Shown: piece by piece, positions 36,324-48,971 of the stretch
Position numbering within the stretch: the first letter of the stretch is position 1
How the letters are laid out: the number at the start of each line of letters is the position of its first letter
Assembly (NCBI GenBank): GCA_034687125.1
Contig: JAQGBZ010000364.1
Span: 1 to 61,553 of the forward strand
Origin: Neelides folsomi
Lineage: Eukaryota; Arthropoda; Collembola; Neelipleona; Neelidae
Reading direction: 5' to 3'
Length of the DNA: 61,553 nt
Program-made: the position numbers and the translations under genes
Notes under the pieces: generated by a model
Told to the model about the DNA's origin: nothing
Databases searched by the model: none
What the model saw: the letters and a program-made list of their open reading frames with translations, nothing else

Positions 36324-37626
36324 AGGCTCTCTGTCTCTCCATCTCATGCTTCTTCTCTCAGACATTCTTCCGTTGGAGTGATACAGCGATCAGTCGATCA
36401 GTGAAGTTAGCTAAGGATCTTAATTAATGTCCGTGTTTATAATTTTAAATATGATATAAATTAAAATTAAAATTAAAGGATATTAAAAAATTAAAAAATA
36501 ACATGTATAAATATTCTGTTTAATTGTTAAGACTTTAAAGGTCTAATAAAGAAAATGTTTCATATTGATTTTTTGCTTACAACATTATAAACATTATGTT
36601 CGATTTACTTTGTTATGCTCACAAACACTGCTTTGGTTTATTAATAATTAACTATTATTTAAGATTAGTGGTTAGAATTAAATATTAAAACTAGCATTTA
36701 CAAAGGTTAATATTTTAACTTAAAAAAACAAATCGTGACTTTGAACTTTAAGCTCTTGGCAAATTCTTAAGGAGATGAATGCTAATTATGCTAATTCAAA
36801 CATAATTTTATTACAAGGCCATGAAAAAGCGATAAAATAAGTCATTAATGAAATCTGAATTAAACATACTACTCCCACTCATATAAGAAATATTATTAAA
36901 TATTATAAAATTGTCATTATTATAATAAATAGGAAAATCATTAATATGAAGTATGTTGATGATATTGTCATAATAATATCTGGAAAACGCAATTCAAGTG
37001 AGACAAAGGTTCTTATGGCAATACACAAAAAACATATAGTTTGTTTTGAAATTAAAAATAGATTTATATGAAAATCTCTATATAACTATTTTTTGTGCAG
37101 TGCCATAAGAGCCTTTGTCTCACATTAATTGCGTTATCCAGATATAATTAGACAAGATTATTAACCTTTATAGAGGAATTTTGCAAACATGAAAGAGATG
37201 CTGAATAAAATGACCATTACTAATATAATTAAATACAAGTATTTTAATTCTGATCCGAAGGCATCCGAAGATGTGAATAGGGAACGGTGTATGTTTAGAT
37301 GGGATGGTGAATGAAAGACTATATGAAGCAGAGAACCTCCCTCTCAAAGCGGGAGTTGTTTTCCTCCACAGAAGGTAAAAATCTTCGATCTCCGAATTCT
37401 CCGAGCCGAAATCCCCGGATTACGCACCACTCCGTCTCCCTCCTTCCCCGTCATTTAGACGTCCCATTTCCTACTTCCGATCCCGATATTTAAAACCTTA
37501 GCATACATTCGAGCCAACATTGTTGTGTCAATCCTCTTTAACTTGCGACATGCAAATTGGATCTGACCTCCATGAATTCACACCTTCCCAAATTATTCCT
37601 TAATCGCTTTAATTTGAGTTATAAAA
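36324..37626. other. Intergenic region between the tetraspanin and HAUS4 genes
   Basis: This contains the tetraspanin poly(A) signal, one MITE-like element (36973-37150) and the presumed HAUS4 promoter. No other gene is seen. Confidence 0.5.
36973..37150. mobile_element. MITE-like element with about 48-bp inverted repeats
   Basis: The two ends are inverted copies over about 48 bp with few mismatches (TGAGACAAAGG..CTTATGGCA inside, ATATCTGG near the tips). Both tips sit at TA, which suits a Tc1/mariner-type insertion. The short centre has no coding capacity. Confidence 0.65.
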
Positions 37627-39037
37627 ATGGCTTCCACCGGAAATAAAAGTCTGTTGTCGCTGTCCACGAAGAAATTGGAAGAAAATGCCAGTAGAATTGC
37701 ACAAGAGGTAAGAGCATTAGCAAAATTAAAAAGTGTGATAGAGTGACTGAATAATTTATTTGAATAATAATAAATAATGAATTTTTAATAATATTTAAAT
37801 ATCAGATATCTTTTTGTGAGGCTATATAATTATTATTATGACCTTATTTCATATAGAAAAAATATTGGAAGCTGAAAATCATCTTCTCAGCTCTTGAGGC
37901 AGTGGCTTGTTGTGAAACACCGAACCCAAGAATTCCACCCGATGTTTTGGAATATTTGCGAATGATCGTCAACACATCAGAGCTCAAGACTTTGAAGAAG
38001 AAATCCCAAGATGATGATTTCGATGAGACCAAGTTCCAAGAGCAGCTTTTGCTCCTAAAGGAGAAGAAACCTAAAATTTCTCATGAAACTAAAGTTGTGA
38101 TTGAAACTCTTGTCTCGAGAGAAATTCGGAATTTAGCTGAGGGCTTCGTCAAAGTTCATGTTGAAAAACTGAAGGAATCTCCATTGGAGGAGGACAAAGA
38201 GGAGCTCAAAGCTCTTTCAGAGTCCGATTTCCCACTTGGCCAAGTTCTTCAAATGCTCGTTGAGAAGAAGAAGCAGGAAGAATTGTTGGATGAAAAGATT
38301 GAGTGCTTGGACAAAGACTTGAAAAAGGAATATCCTTTATTACAAGAAGAAATTCGGGAGGTCAGTTGACAATAAATATTATATTTAAAATGTACAATAT
38401 GATTACCTTAATGATTGTCACATTAATAATTGTAATTTTATATCTTACAATGGTATTTATAATTTCAGGTTAATGGTTTGATGAACGAGTTGGCACTTTT
38501 AAATAAAGCCAAAGAAGAAGAAGAGAAAAAGTTTATGAAAAATTTAAGTACTGAAAATGAAAATTTAATGTCTGAAGCCGGGTTAGTTTGATTTTAAGAA
38601 TGAAAGAAATGCTGATATCTGTTAATAATAATGAAAGAGGAAATAAAATAAAATTTAAATAATTTTCTAGTCGACTAGAAGAAGCTCGCCTTGTTGTATC
38701 TCATCCTACGAGTCTCATTTCCGATATAACCGAAACGAAGAAGAAGCTGATCACTGCGGCACAAGATCTTCAAGAGGAAACCAAGCGGTTGAACGACATG
38801 TAATTTATTAAAATGATCCACTATTATTAATTAAATCGAATAATTCCGTAGATTGCGAAAATACGCTTATTAACTATTAAATCTTTTGACAGAATTCGAA
38901 TGTACGAAGATCTTGGTCCAGACTTTGAAGAGTTACTCGAACAATATGAGAAGATCGAAGGAGAAATTCAATCCAAAGAATGGGTTTTGAAGAATTTGAA
39001 AGACTTTCCAAACGTGACTTTGAACGACTCTCTTTGA
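37627..39037 (+). CDS. HAUS4: HAUS augmin-like complex subunit 4
   Basis: Augmin recruits gamma-tubulin to spindle microtubules so that new microtubules branch from old ones. Five exons join in frame to about 323 residues: 37627-37707, 37857-38360, 38469-38581, 38671-38799, 38893-39037. The protein is mostly alpha-helical and highly charged, with coiled-coil heptads in the second half. The C-terminal stretch (MYEDLGPDFEELLEQYE, then SKEWVLKNL) matches the conserved end of human HAUS4 (YEVLGEEFDRLVKEY, NKRWALQEF). Length is close to the human protein (363 residues). The N-terminal half is poorly conserved, so the call rests mainly on the C-terminus and overall form. It lies convergent to the farnesyl pyrophosphate synthase gene. 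Confidence 0.7.
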
Positions 39038-40184
39038 ACTCCTCTGCGACTGTTCTTTCAAGAATCCCTTCCACGTAAAACCAATTTGCGTGAATTTACA
39101 ATTATTATAAGTAACTAATATAATTATTAAGTACAATATAACATTCAATACTTATTAATTAATGTAGATAGTAGTCTATTATAATTCACTCCAATTATCA
39201 TTCATAGTTTGTCAATTTGTGTATTTAAGCACGAAATATTTTATAATAGCTCTCGTATTTTCAAATTCCATTTTAGTATTCTACATGAATACAAAAATAC
39301 TTGTAAAACTGAATTTAATCAGTTTACACATTTCTAGAAAAGAATCGTTGTAATTTCATAAATGTATTATTTCAACTTATTTGTTGTATTAAGTTCTCTT
39401 GTCCAATTGAACATCGTTTAGAGGGTCCATTAAATAATGAAACTGAAATTACTATAAATGTATTTATCTATAATAGGATTTCAGTCATTTGTTTCCAATT
39501 TGAAATTCTTTACACATCTTATGAGGTACCTAAAAAGTAGTTTATTTAATGCCTACTAAATAGGCATAAACTCCTTAATGATCGAATTTCTCTCGCCATA
39601 TCTCAGGTATTTAATGTTGCAATGTATATTTGTATGATATCGATGAGAGTTTGTAGAAAGTTGCACGAGTAAAAATGCCATATATGGAATTCCATTTACT
39701 TAAATACTTTATTTATTAAATTGTGTATTCAAATTAGTATCCAATGTTTAATAGCTCAAAATACTTACAAATAGGCAAATACTGTAAAATTCATAATTTC
39801 TTCGTTGTGTTTTAGAGATTAATACTCAAAATCAAGAATGTATTTTGTAGAGAATTTGTAATACTAAATTGTATCGTAAATATTATTTATTACATTTATA
39901 TTTATTTACATTAAATAACCTTAAATTGTTCCTTAATAATTTGTAAACAATAAATTCACCATTTAAAAATAATCAATCTTGATCAAATTCATAATTTCAC
40001 ATGTAAAGAACCATTATTACACAAACCTTGAGTTGGGATTAAATTAAACCACCGGGAGTATTCTTCAATTTGATAAACAAATCATACTTAAGGTACTTTA
40101 TTTGAAATGCTTCGATAACTGCTTTATTAAGCTGAGAGGTATAAATACGTATTTATTGTGTAATGTAAATGATAAATATTAAAT
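39038..40184. other. Convergent 3' intergenic region
   Basis: This AT-rich spacer between the 3' ends of HAUS4 and farnesyl pyrophosphate synthase includes the latter's AATAAA (minus strand, 40152-40157). No gene is seen. Confidence 0.5.
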
Positions 40185-41694
40185 CTATCGACTCCTTCGG
40201 TAGATCTTGTGAAGCATATCCAAAAACAACTGCTTTGGCAGTTTCGGATTGAGTTGATCAATATTATTAGAAATCATATTGTAGGTTTGATCCTCATATT
40301 CAGAATATGCATCTCTCATCCCGAGCTTCACATACAGATCTTTAACTCTCGCGATATTCTCAGCATTTGCAATGCCATAATTTTCCTTAAGAAAAGCCTT
40401 CTCTTCATTATTAGCCTTTTGCATAGCGAGGACAAAGAGCCATGAGCATTTGGCATCGGCAATGTCCGTCCCCACTTTCCCAGTAATTTCCTCGTCTCCG
40501 AAGCAGTCCAAATAATCGTCTTGGACTTGGAAGAAATGGCCCATTTCCAAAGTGAGGGATCGTGTTTGGCGAAGAAGGTCAGGATCATTGATGCCAGCCT
40601 GAATATTCAATTACCATTTAATTATTTATCACTCTCTATAAAAATAGTAATGGAGCAATTGAAATACTGATCGATAAAATTATATTACCATTGTGAGAGC
40701 AAGCGAGATGGGAAGGAAGAACGAATAGTAGCTCGTTTTATACTTCACAATCGCTGAATAACGTTCCATGGTATATCTACAGTTAATTAAAATTATTTAT
40801 TTAAACTTGAATATTTAAGTGAAATGGTAATGGAATTGTCATTTATTTAACTACACTCAAACATCTTCAAAGTTAAAATTAGTAATTGTCTAAATATGAA
40901 TGGAGTAATTTCCTTACGTGTCTAACTTCCTTTCCAATCCCGTTCTCGTGTCTAAGCTTTGTCCATAGATCGTCTTGAAAGTCACTTCATGGAAGATTTC
41001 CAAAATATCTCCGTAATAGTGTTTCCCCTTGAAATGCTTCTTGAGTAACGGGTAAATGGAACTTTCAAGCAGAATAGCATCGTTGAAGGCAGCCTCACCC
41101 AAATTGTCTACTTTATACCAACAAGGTCTTCCACGGCGTGTCTCTGAACCATCCATTATGTCATCCGCCACAAGAAAAAATGCTTGAAGCTAAACAATAT
41201 TTGATAAATTAATTAGAATATAATATTTTTGGATCTTAAATTGGAGATTTTTGTTGAATATAATTCTTGTATTTCGGTCATTTTCTTACAATTTCAACAC
41301 ACCATCCCAGAATATAAGAAAGTCGAGCATTTTCTTCAGTTAATTCATTGGCTAAATAGCGATACGCGAGAGCCAACGCTAGACCTCTGTAAATATTATA
41401 AACCTGATTAAGAATTTTTAAATATATGAAAAATTAAATCTTCTAATCTAGATATAATATTCTATAAAAATATATTTAATTAATTAATTAAAGTTTATAA
41501 ATATTTTTGAACGAATTTTCCAACCTATTTTTCTTTCCATTAGTGACATTGTAGTTGAGAACTCTTCCCAGCCAACGGTTAGTTTCTTGCATATCCCTCA
41601 GTTCGGGGTTCTCAGTGAGGTCGCGGATGATTTCAGGGAAGACAGAAATGAATTCTTGTCGTTCCTCCTTTGTAAGCAATTTTGGTTCGTCCAT
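40185..41694 (-). CDS. FPPS: Farnesyl pyrophosphate synthase
   Basis: This enzyme condenses isopentenyl diphosphate with dimethylallyl and geranyl diphosphate to make the C15 farnesyl diphosphate, the precursor of sterols, prenyl groups and arthropod sesquiterpenoid hormones. Five exons join in frame to about 346 residues: 41525-41694, 41290-41386, 40918-41189, 40689-40776, 40185-40598. The first Asp-rich motif is [14 protein letters not shown] and the second is DDYLDCFGD. The two residues at -5 and -4 before the first motif are Phe-Phe (FFLVADD), the pattern that limits products to C15 in animal enzymes. The C-terminus KIYRRSR is typical. The frame stays open upstream of the chosen ATG to a possible acceptor near 41756, so a longer N-terminus (for example a mitochondrial form) is possible. 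Confidence 0.95.
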
Positions 41695-44600
41695 GATAAG
41701 CCCTTGGTTGTTGTCTGTTCCCGATACGCTGATCTTCTGAGACGTTACTACGTTCCTGCAACATATTTATATTCAATTAAATATTCAATTGATATTCAAA
41801 TTTCCAGAATATTCTACTCGTAAATGAGATAGTTTTACACAATATGTCTATTTATTGAAATGCTAAACAAGTAAATTTTAATCTCAACACCCAAAGACTT
41901 TCAATCTTATTGTTAGTTGAACCCAAGTTGATTTTTTAAAACTTGTTCTATAAAAATTGACATCACAAGGTTAAACGTAAAAACCTCAACCATAAAATAA
42001 AAGCATTAATAATCAATTACTCTAAGATTCTTTTAAAAAGTAATTATATTAGAGTGGGAAAGTAATTTTTATCTCAAAACTATCATTAAGATATATAATT
42101 TTAAAATTTACTTTTTATCACACTCTGCAATCTTAATAAGTACAATCCACTTTATGATCAACTTCGATGTTATACAATAATTCTTTAATCTCCTTTTTTA
42201 TATTTGTACGAAATTTTTTAGAAATGGCTAATCGTAATAAAGTTTATCCATTAAAATAGTGAAAGACAATGAAAATTATAGAGTTATATAAAAGGCATGC
42301 CATGCCTTAAACATAGTAGCTACTCTCTTAAATATTTAATATAAAAATATCGAGGATTGATAATACCAACAAATTGTTGTTTATTACGTTTGTTATAAAA
42401 ATAGACCAATAATAAATTGATACATAACATCTTGTGAGAAATGTTAGGGCTTATAAGAAAATAAGAAAATGTATTATTTAAACGTTGAAGTGAAAACATT
42501 AAATCCCATTGAAATGTGTAAGCTTACCAAAGGTAAATGGCAAAGGTGAGGGATAGAAATGGCAAAGGTTGAACGGTTGGAAGGCGAATTCAAACTGGGA
42601 GTTATTATGAGGGAGCAAACGATCTTAAGATGGAATCTGCGATTGTTGGCGTCAGGAAAGTGACTGTGAGGTTTGAAGGGAACGGGAAACCCATTTTATA
42701 CACATCAACATCCCAGGGGATTTAATGAGTGTGAACACCAACAACAAAGATCATTCAATTCCTAATCCTTCCACTCCAATCATTTTTGCCCTCAACGTCA
42801 ATTCCACTTGGGAAGTTGGAGGAGTTTCACCCTGCGTAAGTAACAATGAGGCATCAGATGGACATCCTTAACATTACTTACGTAGTTGGCCCATCACTCC
42901 ATCATTCACCCAATTATGACTCTCGTTTAATTTCCCTGCGACTCGTGATGGGTTTTTGATGTAGCCTTAGCCCATATATTTAAAGTCATAAAACAATTTA
43001 ATCAAATTTCTTTTCCTTCATTTTATTTATTCTTCATTCAATTGTGACATGATTATTGTCTTGTCTTAAAACTCGTAATTTCCGTTTCTAATTGTAAGCT
43101 GTAATAGTTATTAGCTTATTATTATTAAGTCTACACACATGTTTGAATTGATTTCAATTGTTGTGTTACCTAAATAAGCCATAACTTCACCTGTAATTAA
43201 ATTACATTCGTAATGAAAAAAATGGCGAAACTTTTTATGGGAATTTTATTTTGGATGATTTCTCTCATGATTATTACACCATTTGTTCGTTTAATGGATT
43301 TATAAGAAATTCATCAATTTTAGATAAAGCCTTAGAAGGTAAATAATTATCATTCTTGATTGAGACTGGAAATTTTTTAATTATAAAAAAGATAAAATTT
43401 ATGTTAGATCTCAGCTTTTTTATTGCTTATCATTTCACACTTGGAAATGGCTATTTTTTTGGAAAATATTCTCATATAAAGGCTGTGAAATTTTTAAATT
43501 ACGATAATAAAATGGGGTTTTCCCCAATTGGATTTAATTTGATTTGTCAAATTATGTTAGCTATTAAAGCAAAGTAATAGAACTTAAATATTTTTTTAAT
43601 AAAATAGTTGTAAAAACCTCAAATAAAAAATCTTGTATTTGAAAATTTTTCCGACGGTAAATTCGATGTGAATGTACAGACACAGACATGGATAATCTCC
43701 CATTTCACAAAATTGAGCATAATAAATAATAAGAAAGAAAATGTCTTAATGAGATTTTTTGATTCCAGACTAATAGAATGAAATGTCCTTGGTTAAGTTG
43801 TAAAGATCCAAAGAGCTATTTTCTTTATTCTTTTCACTATCAAACAGTCCAAACTAGGAATGTATTTTACTTAATTGTATACACATTACATTACATAGAT
43901 AATGAAATAATGATTCAGGTTGCATAAATGACCTGTCTATTGAAAAATAGACGATGAGCGTTGATTATACATTTATGTATCTACACTTTAAATCATTAAA
44001 ATATTTTTTAAATTGGAATTCACGATTTTTGATTTGTTATATACCCCCTGACCTTTAATTTAAGGTTAACATGTTTTTAGAAATTGTTTTTACTGTCATT
44101 TCCTCAAGAAATGATATCAGATTTAGGATCCGTTTTACTTAATTATCTAATTTTATTTAAATATATGTAATTAAATCGAAATTGCTGAATCTAATCATGT
44201 TGACAATCTGCAGATTTTACCTTGATTTCATCAAAAGTTACGTTTATACACCAGTAATAAAATCCTTTCAATGAAAGATATTTTGCATCTTTTTCCAAAT
44301 CTGACAAGCAAATTTCTTATAAATTTGAGCCAAAAATGACTTAATAATTATCATGTAAGTATGATTTGAGGAAAAGGACAGAAAATGATAATCAAACAGG
44401 TTATATTATCATTATTAGGAAAAGATAAATATTCATAAATTAATTCAAGGAATCTCAAAAAACTTATATTGAATAGAAAAATTGAATTTTTGGGATCAGT
44501 ACTAGGAAGAACAACTGGCGACTGTTTTCTTATTCTCAGAACATGGCATGGGTTGGAACTGTGAAGAAGCGACCACTCACCAGTTCAACTTTTTATACTC

Positions 44601-47495
44601 ATTCTAAGTATCTGGTCCGGTTTACATACTTTAAATGCACTATCACATGCATTCTTAAACAGCTACAAGTATGTTTACTTGGACCATACCAAGTACTTAC
44701 AGAATGTATGTTACTATACAATGTACAGAAAATCCAGTATTTAATACATTCGAGAAGATCCCCAAAGTCCACAGCTTTTACAAACTTACATAATCTAAAG
44801 GTTTTATATCCCCATACTTCAAAGGATTCAATTCCTTTAAAATTCAGCTTATAAAGTTAGATAATACTACCACATGTGTACCTGCCGGTATAAAGATAGT
44901 AGCAGGAAAAGCTTTGATATCAATTTAAAATTCAATTACCTAACAAGAATTTCTTTCATCTATCAACATCCTATCTTCAATTACATATCCTTACATTAGT
45001 ACATCTTCAAATCTTGTTATATAAAATATTCTTCTATTATATCTTTTAGTTGGAACTTAAAAGTAATGCCATATTGAGTATTTCAATAAATTAATCCAGA
45101 CGATTCAACGTTTGAATACATGTAATAGAAATACAGCAAATACAACTCGTATCAATATATTATATAGTTTTATAAGTAGCTACTACTATATTATATAGGC
45201 AGTGTAATTGCAACCTGCCCACTCGCTAATGAAAAAAAATCGGAATAGGGTTGAGATATAGGTTTAAAAAAATCTCATCTTCATTTGATAGGTCTATGAG
45301 TTAAAGAGTGAAGAACAAAAGCCACAGAACCCACATGCTCATTGCCCATCCCTTTTTTCCAAATCCTATCATGATTTCATGATCATTCCAAATACAATTC
45401 CAACATTCAACAATCTTACGAATTTCAGTCAGACCTTATTGGATAAATTGAAGAAAGCGGTTGAAAGGTTCGAGAACGTTCGTTCTTCTTATGGATGCTG
45501 GACGTGGAGAATTTATTGTAGTTATTGCAGAGAGGACGAAGAGATTCTTTTTCTAAGCGTTGAAATACTCCGATCAAGTTAACCATTTGTGACATCAATT
45601 TTCGGCTCATTTTTATTCTTGATCCTACAAAATATACTTTTAGATTCATTATTGCATCGGGTTTGTTTTATCATCAATATCGTTAATTTTAGTAAATGTT
45701 TAATGTAAGGTTGGCATTATCAGGGTTAAACTAATGTAAAATATGGATCAAGTGGCTATTTGTAAAAATATGGGTCAAGTTAAATGTTGTTAATTTTAAA
45801 GTACAGTTTATACTAGGTCATAACTGGACCAAAACAATATTGACATTATTAAATTTTAAATTCATTTGTTCAATAGATCGAAAAGGAATGTTTGGAGCTG
45901 AATAAAAACATTTGTTTATTTATCATTAGCTTCATTAGTTTATATGAAAAGGACCTTTATATGTAATTGTCGATGGAATGGAAATTGTGGTAGGTTAATT
46001 TTTCCAACCAGACTTTTCCAAGCTTCATTGCGTCTGATTTTGCATAAAGCTATACAAATACATAAAATTAGCAATGTGCTTTTACATAAGGCAATAAAAT
46101 GTGCATTTTTATCCTTTATCAAGGATTCATGGATAATAAAAACCTTGCAGTTGAAATATTGCAGTTCTATTAGGTTTTATCTGATTATTCCAAGCTAATT
46201 ACATTTAATCTCCGATTGCCAGAAAGTAAACCCGAGTTTTCGGATTTTGGAAAAGGTATATCAATATTAATTATATAACCCATACCATATCCCTTTATAG
46301 CACATTCGTGTTATCGATTTTTGCTCGTTGGTAAATAATAAACGGTTCAATAATTTGAAAGAGCTAGAAAATATATCGTCCTAATTTTAATCATAAATTA
46401 AAATTCTCAGAGTGCAGAGCTATAAACATTCTTGCAAAACACACTATAACATTATAAATAATTAGATATAAGGGATTAATTAAGTTTTAATTGCAAAGAG
46501 TAAAATACTCTCTTATCAGATAGGCCCCCAAAGGAAAGGAATTTTAAAATAAATGAAGCTTACCTTCAATGCAACACTTTTTAACTAATGGAAGACTTGT
46601 ATAATATCAGTACTTTATAGTAAATGCAGCTTTGATCTTTGGCAGTTTATTATTGTTGTAATTGTCGGTTAAATTAAGTACAATAGTTCCTCAAATCACA
46701 ACTTTTGAGCGTCGAAATTTCAAAATATAAAGTCCCTAAAATTGAAGATCGCAATTGAATAATACTCAATTGAATAATACGTATAAATAAATGCTATCTT
46801 GAATAATTTAATAAGTACGTGTTAATTAATTTATCTTGGTTAACTAAAGCTAGTTAAATAGCGGAATCGAAAAGTCTCATGTTCTCTGCCAGTTTGGTAT
46901 TCGGCAAGTTGGGCTGTTCCTAAATACGGATTTCAAACTTCCCAAACCTTCTGCATGGGGTCAAGATACTGTGTGTGGAGAAAAGAGCAAAATATATTAA
47001 CCGAGACTCAAGTAGGCGAACATTCATTGCAAATTAGTATTTTAACCTAAAATTAAACCATTTAACTCATTTTTAACCCTCTTTCACTTCCGGTCTTTGT
47101 AAACAAATCAACGAATGCAATTTCCTCCTAATTTTAATTAAATACAGCTTTACTCTTTTAGATTTTAACTAAAACCCATCAAGTCTGAATTTGCTGCTCA
47201 CTTTCTTGTTCATAATGAGGATTAAAAAATTAAGTTAATTATTTTAAAATATTGCAACTCCTCATTTGTGTTGATCTTTATTTGAAGTGGAATTGAAGCG
47301 TATTTAATAGTGCGACGAACATTTGCAATTCAAGTAAGTTAATATTTAAATATCCTTAATTTAAACAATTCATATGGCTCAATCTGTCCAAAACTGAATA
47401 TTTTATTTGTTAATTGTTTAAATGATTGTGAAAATAACGACTATTTGTATTCTTCATAGGTGAGTTTTTTGAAGATAAGGATCAGACCATCATCA
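41695..47495. other. Large gene-poor interval
   Basis: I see no conserved coding sequence in about 5.8 kb. The left end should hold the 5' exon and promoter of farnesyl pyrophosphate synthase; a donor-like site on the minus strand near 42528 could end a non-coding first exon. The right end holds a likely non-coding first exon of INIP (donor GTAAGT near 47336, acceptor near 47459). Open frames at 43356, 44543 and 45379 have no recognisable features. Confidence 0.5.
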
Positions 47496-47972
47496 ATGCG
47501 TATTACTAGCTCTAGTAATCAGTTGCAAAAGCCGAATGTGATGTCAGATCAGAGCCGGAAGGTGTTAGAAGAAATTCAAAAAACGAAAACTCTTCTGAAG
47601 CAAGGCACGGTCGCTTCGTTAGGATTAAACTTCCCATCTACAACCCCATCAAATAACCATTATACCCTTGTAAGTTTAAATTTCAATTATTTCAATATTA
47701 AAAGCACAGATGGTTGATTATTTAAACAATTTTTATTCATTATACGATGTACGATTTTAATTTAATTTTTAATTAAATTTAATTTCCAGCCCGCGGGAGG
47801 ATTCGGTGACGCTCATCTTTCTCCCATCCAACGCTCAGCAATGCAAACACTGCAGCAAGCGAATGCATCTAGTTTCGGCTACTTCGTATCCCAAGACTCT
47901 CATTTCGGCAACCACATCCTACCAGTTCTCCCAAGATTGGAAGTCGCTCCGATCAAGGCGGAGAAGAACTGA
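47496..47972 (+). CDS. INIP: SOSS complex subunit C (INIP / hSSB-interacting protein)
   Basis: SOSS binds single-stranded DNA at double-strand breaks and supports checkpoint signalling and resection; INIP is its small subunit, bridging the scaffold INTS3 and the SSB subunit. Two coding exons (47496-47669, 47790-47972) give about 118 residues against 104 in human. The C-terminal half carries the family hallmark: a Gln/Ala-rich helix, then GYFVSQDSHFGNHILPVLPR, nearly identical in spacing to human GYFITQDSAFGNLILPVLPR. The N-terminal part shares only a short helix (SRKVLEEIQKTKTLL). I chose the first ATG after the probable non-coding first exon. METTL5 begins only 83 bp after the stop on the same strand, and no AATAAA lies between. 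Confidence 0.9.
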
Positions 47973-47973
47973 T

Positions 47974-48004
47974 CCATTTCTCCTTCATCTATTTAATCCT
48001 CCAG
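47974..48004 (+). promoter_or_regulatory. Candidate 3' splice acceptor between INIP and METTL5 (possible trans-splice site)
   Basis: Directly after the INIP stop comes a pyrimidine-rich run (TTTCTCCTTCATCTATT) ending in CCTCCAG at 48004, 51 bases before the METTL5 ATG. It has the form of a strong acceptor. A cis-partner would require a donor inside INIP, so spliced-leader addition is an alternative. Function is inferred. Confidence 0.4.
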
Positions 48005-48055
48005 TTCCCTCCACGCCTCGGCGATTCAAACGACTTCAAAGTGGAGGGGGTTAAA

Positions 48056-48971
48056 ATGAAAATCAAGGAGTTAGAAATATGGCTCTCACAATGTGAACCA
48101 TTTTACAAGCCCAAAGTTCATCTTGAGCAGTATGCAACCTCAGGGCATATTGCGGCCAGAATGATTTACGCTTCACAGCACCATATTGATGGTACTCCTT
48201 CAGTCATTCAGATTCATTCTTTGGGGATGAAAGGATTGTTGGTTTAATTTAACAATGTTTTCAGGAGCTGTTGTGGCAGACTTAGGAAGCGGCTGTGGGA
48301 TCTTATCAATAGGAGCTGTGATGGCCGGAGCTACATACGTCTGTGGATTGGAAATTGATGGCGAGGCAATTTCAACGGCAATAAAAAATACCTATGATAT
48401 TTTTGAAGACGGAGAAGATGCCGCTGTGAATTTTGTTCAAACAGAAATAACTCTTAAAAATGACTCATTATCACGGTTCTCTTCGCTCTTTGACGTTGTA
48501 AGTCCAATTATAATTACTTTATTTTATTTTAATATTAAAATTTTAATTTTAAAGCAAAGTTCCAAATTGAACATGAACAAATTGAACATGGTCATGAGTT
48601 GTGACCCTAATTTGATGTCTAGCTTATCTAATAAATATGGAATTTATTTTCAGGTCGTGATGAATCCTCCATTTGGGACGAAGAATAACGGCGGGGCTGA
48701 TCTTAATTTTTTGAAGGCAGCGTCCTTCATGGTGCGAAAGGGAGGACACATATACTCCCTCCACAAAAGTTCTACTCGTGGATTTTTCGAGAAGAAACTT
48801 TTGGAAGAGAATGTGTTGAGTGGAGTGACTGTGGGGGGCGAGGTTCCCTTTGCGAAGCTTAAAGGTGAAGTCCTGGCCGAGGTCCAATTCGACCTCCCCA
48901 GATGTTACAGATTTCATCGGGAGAAAATTAAAGACATCGCAGTCGACTTTTGGCACTTTGAGAAACTTTAA
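48056..48971 (+). CDS. METTL5: 18S rRNA N6-adenosine methyltransferase METTL5
   Basis: METTL5, with TRMT112, places m6A on one adenosine of 18S rRNA. Three exons (48056-48191, 48265-48497, 48654-48971) join to about 228 residues. The N-terminus LEQYATSGHIAARM is the conserved METTL5 opening, followed by the SAM-binding loop VADLGSGCGILSIG and the acidic LEIDGEA motif. The adenine-methyltransferase catalytic motif NPPFGTKNNGGAD and YSLHKSSTR follow. Length is slightly above the human 209. All key motifs are intact, so it should be active. It sits 83 bp downstream of INIP on the same strand, leaving little room for its own promoter. Confidence 0.95.

Noticed and set aside
44543..44854. 103-codon plus-strand frame in the large interval between farnesyl pyrophosphate synthase and INIP
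   Set aside because: AT-rich codons, no motif, no splice context. Not distinguishable from chance.
47460..47495. Earlier GTG start for INIP
   Set aside because: GTG directly follows a good acceptor AG and is more likely the start of an exon. The ATG at 47496 is preferred.
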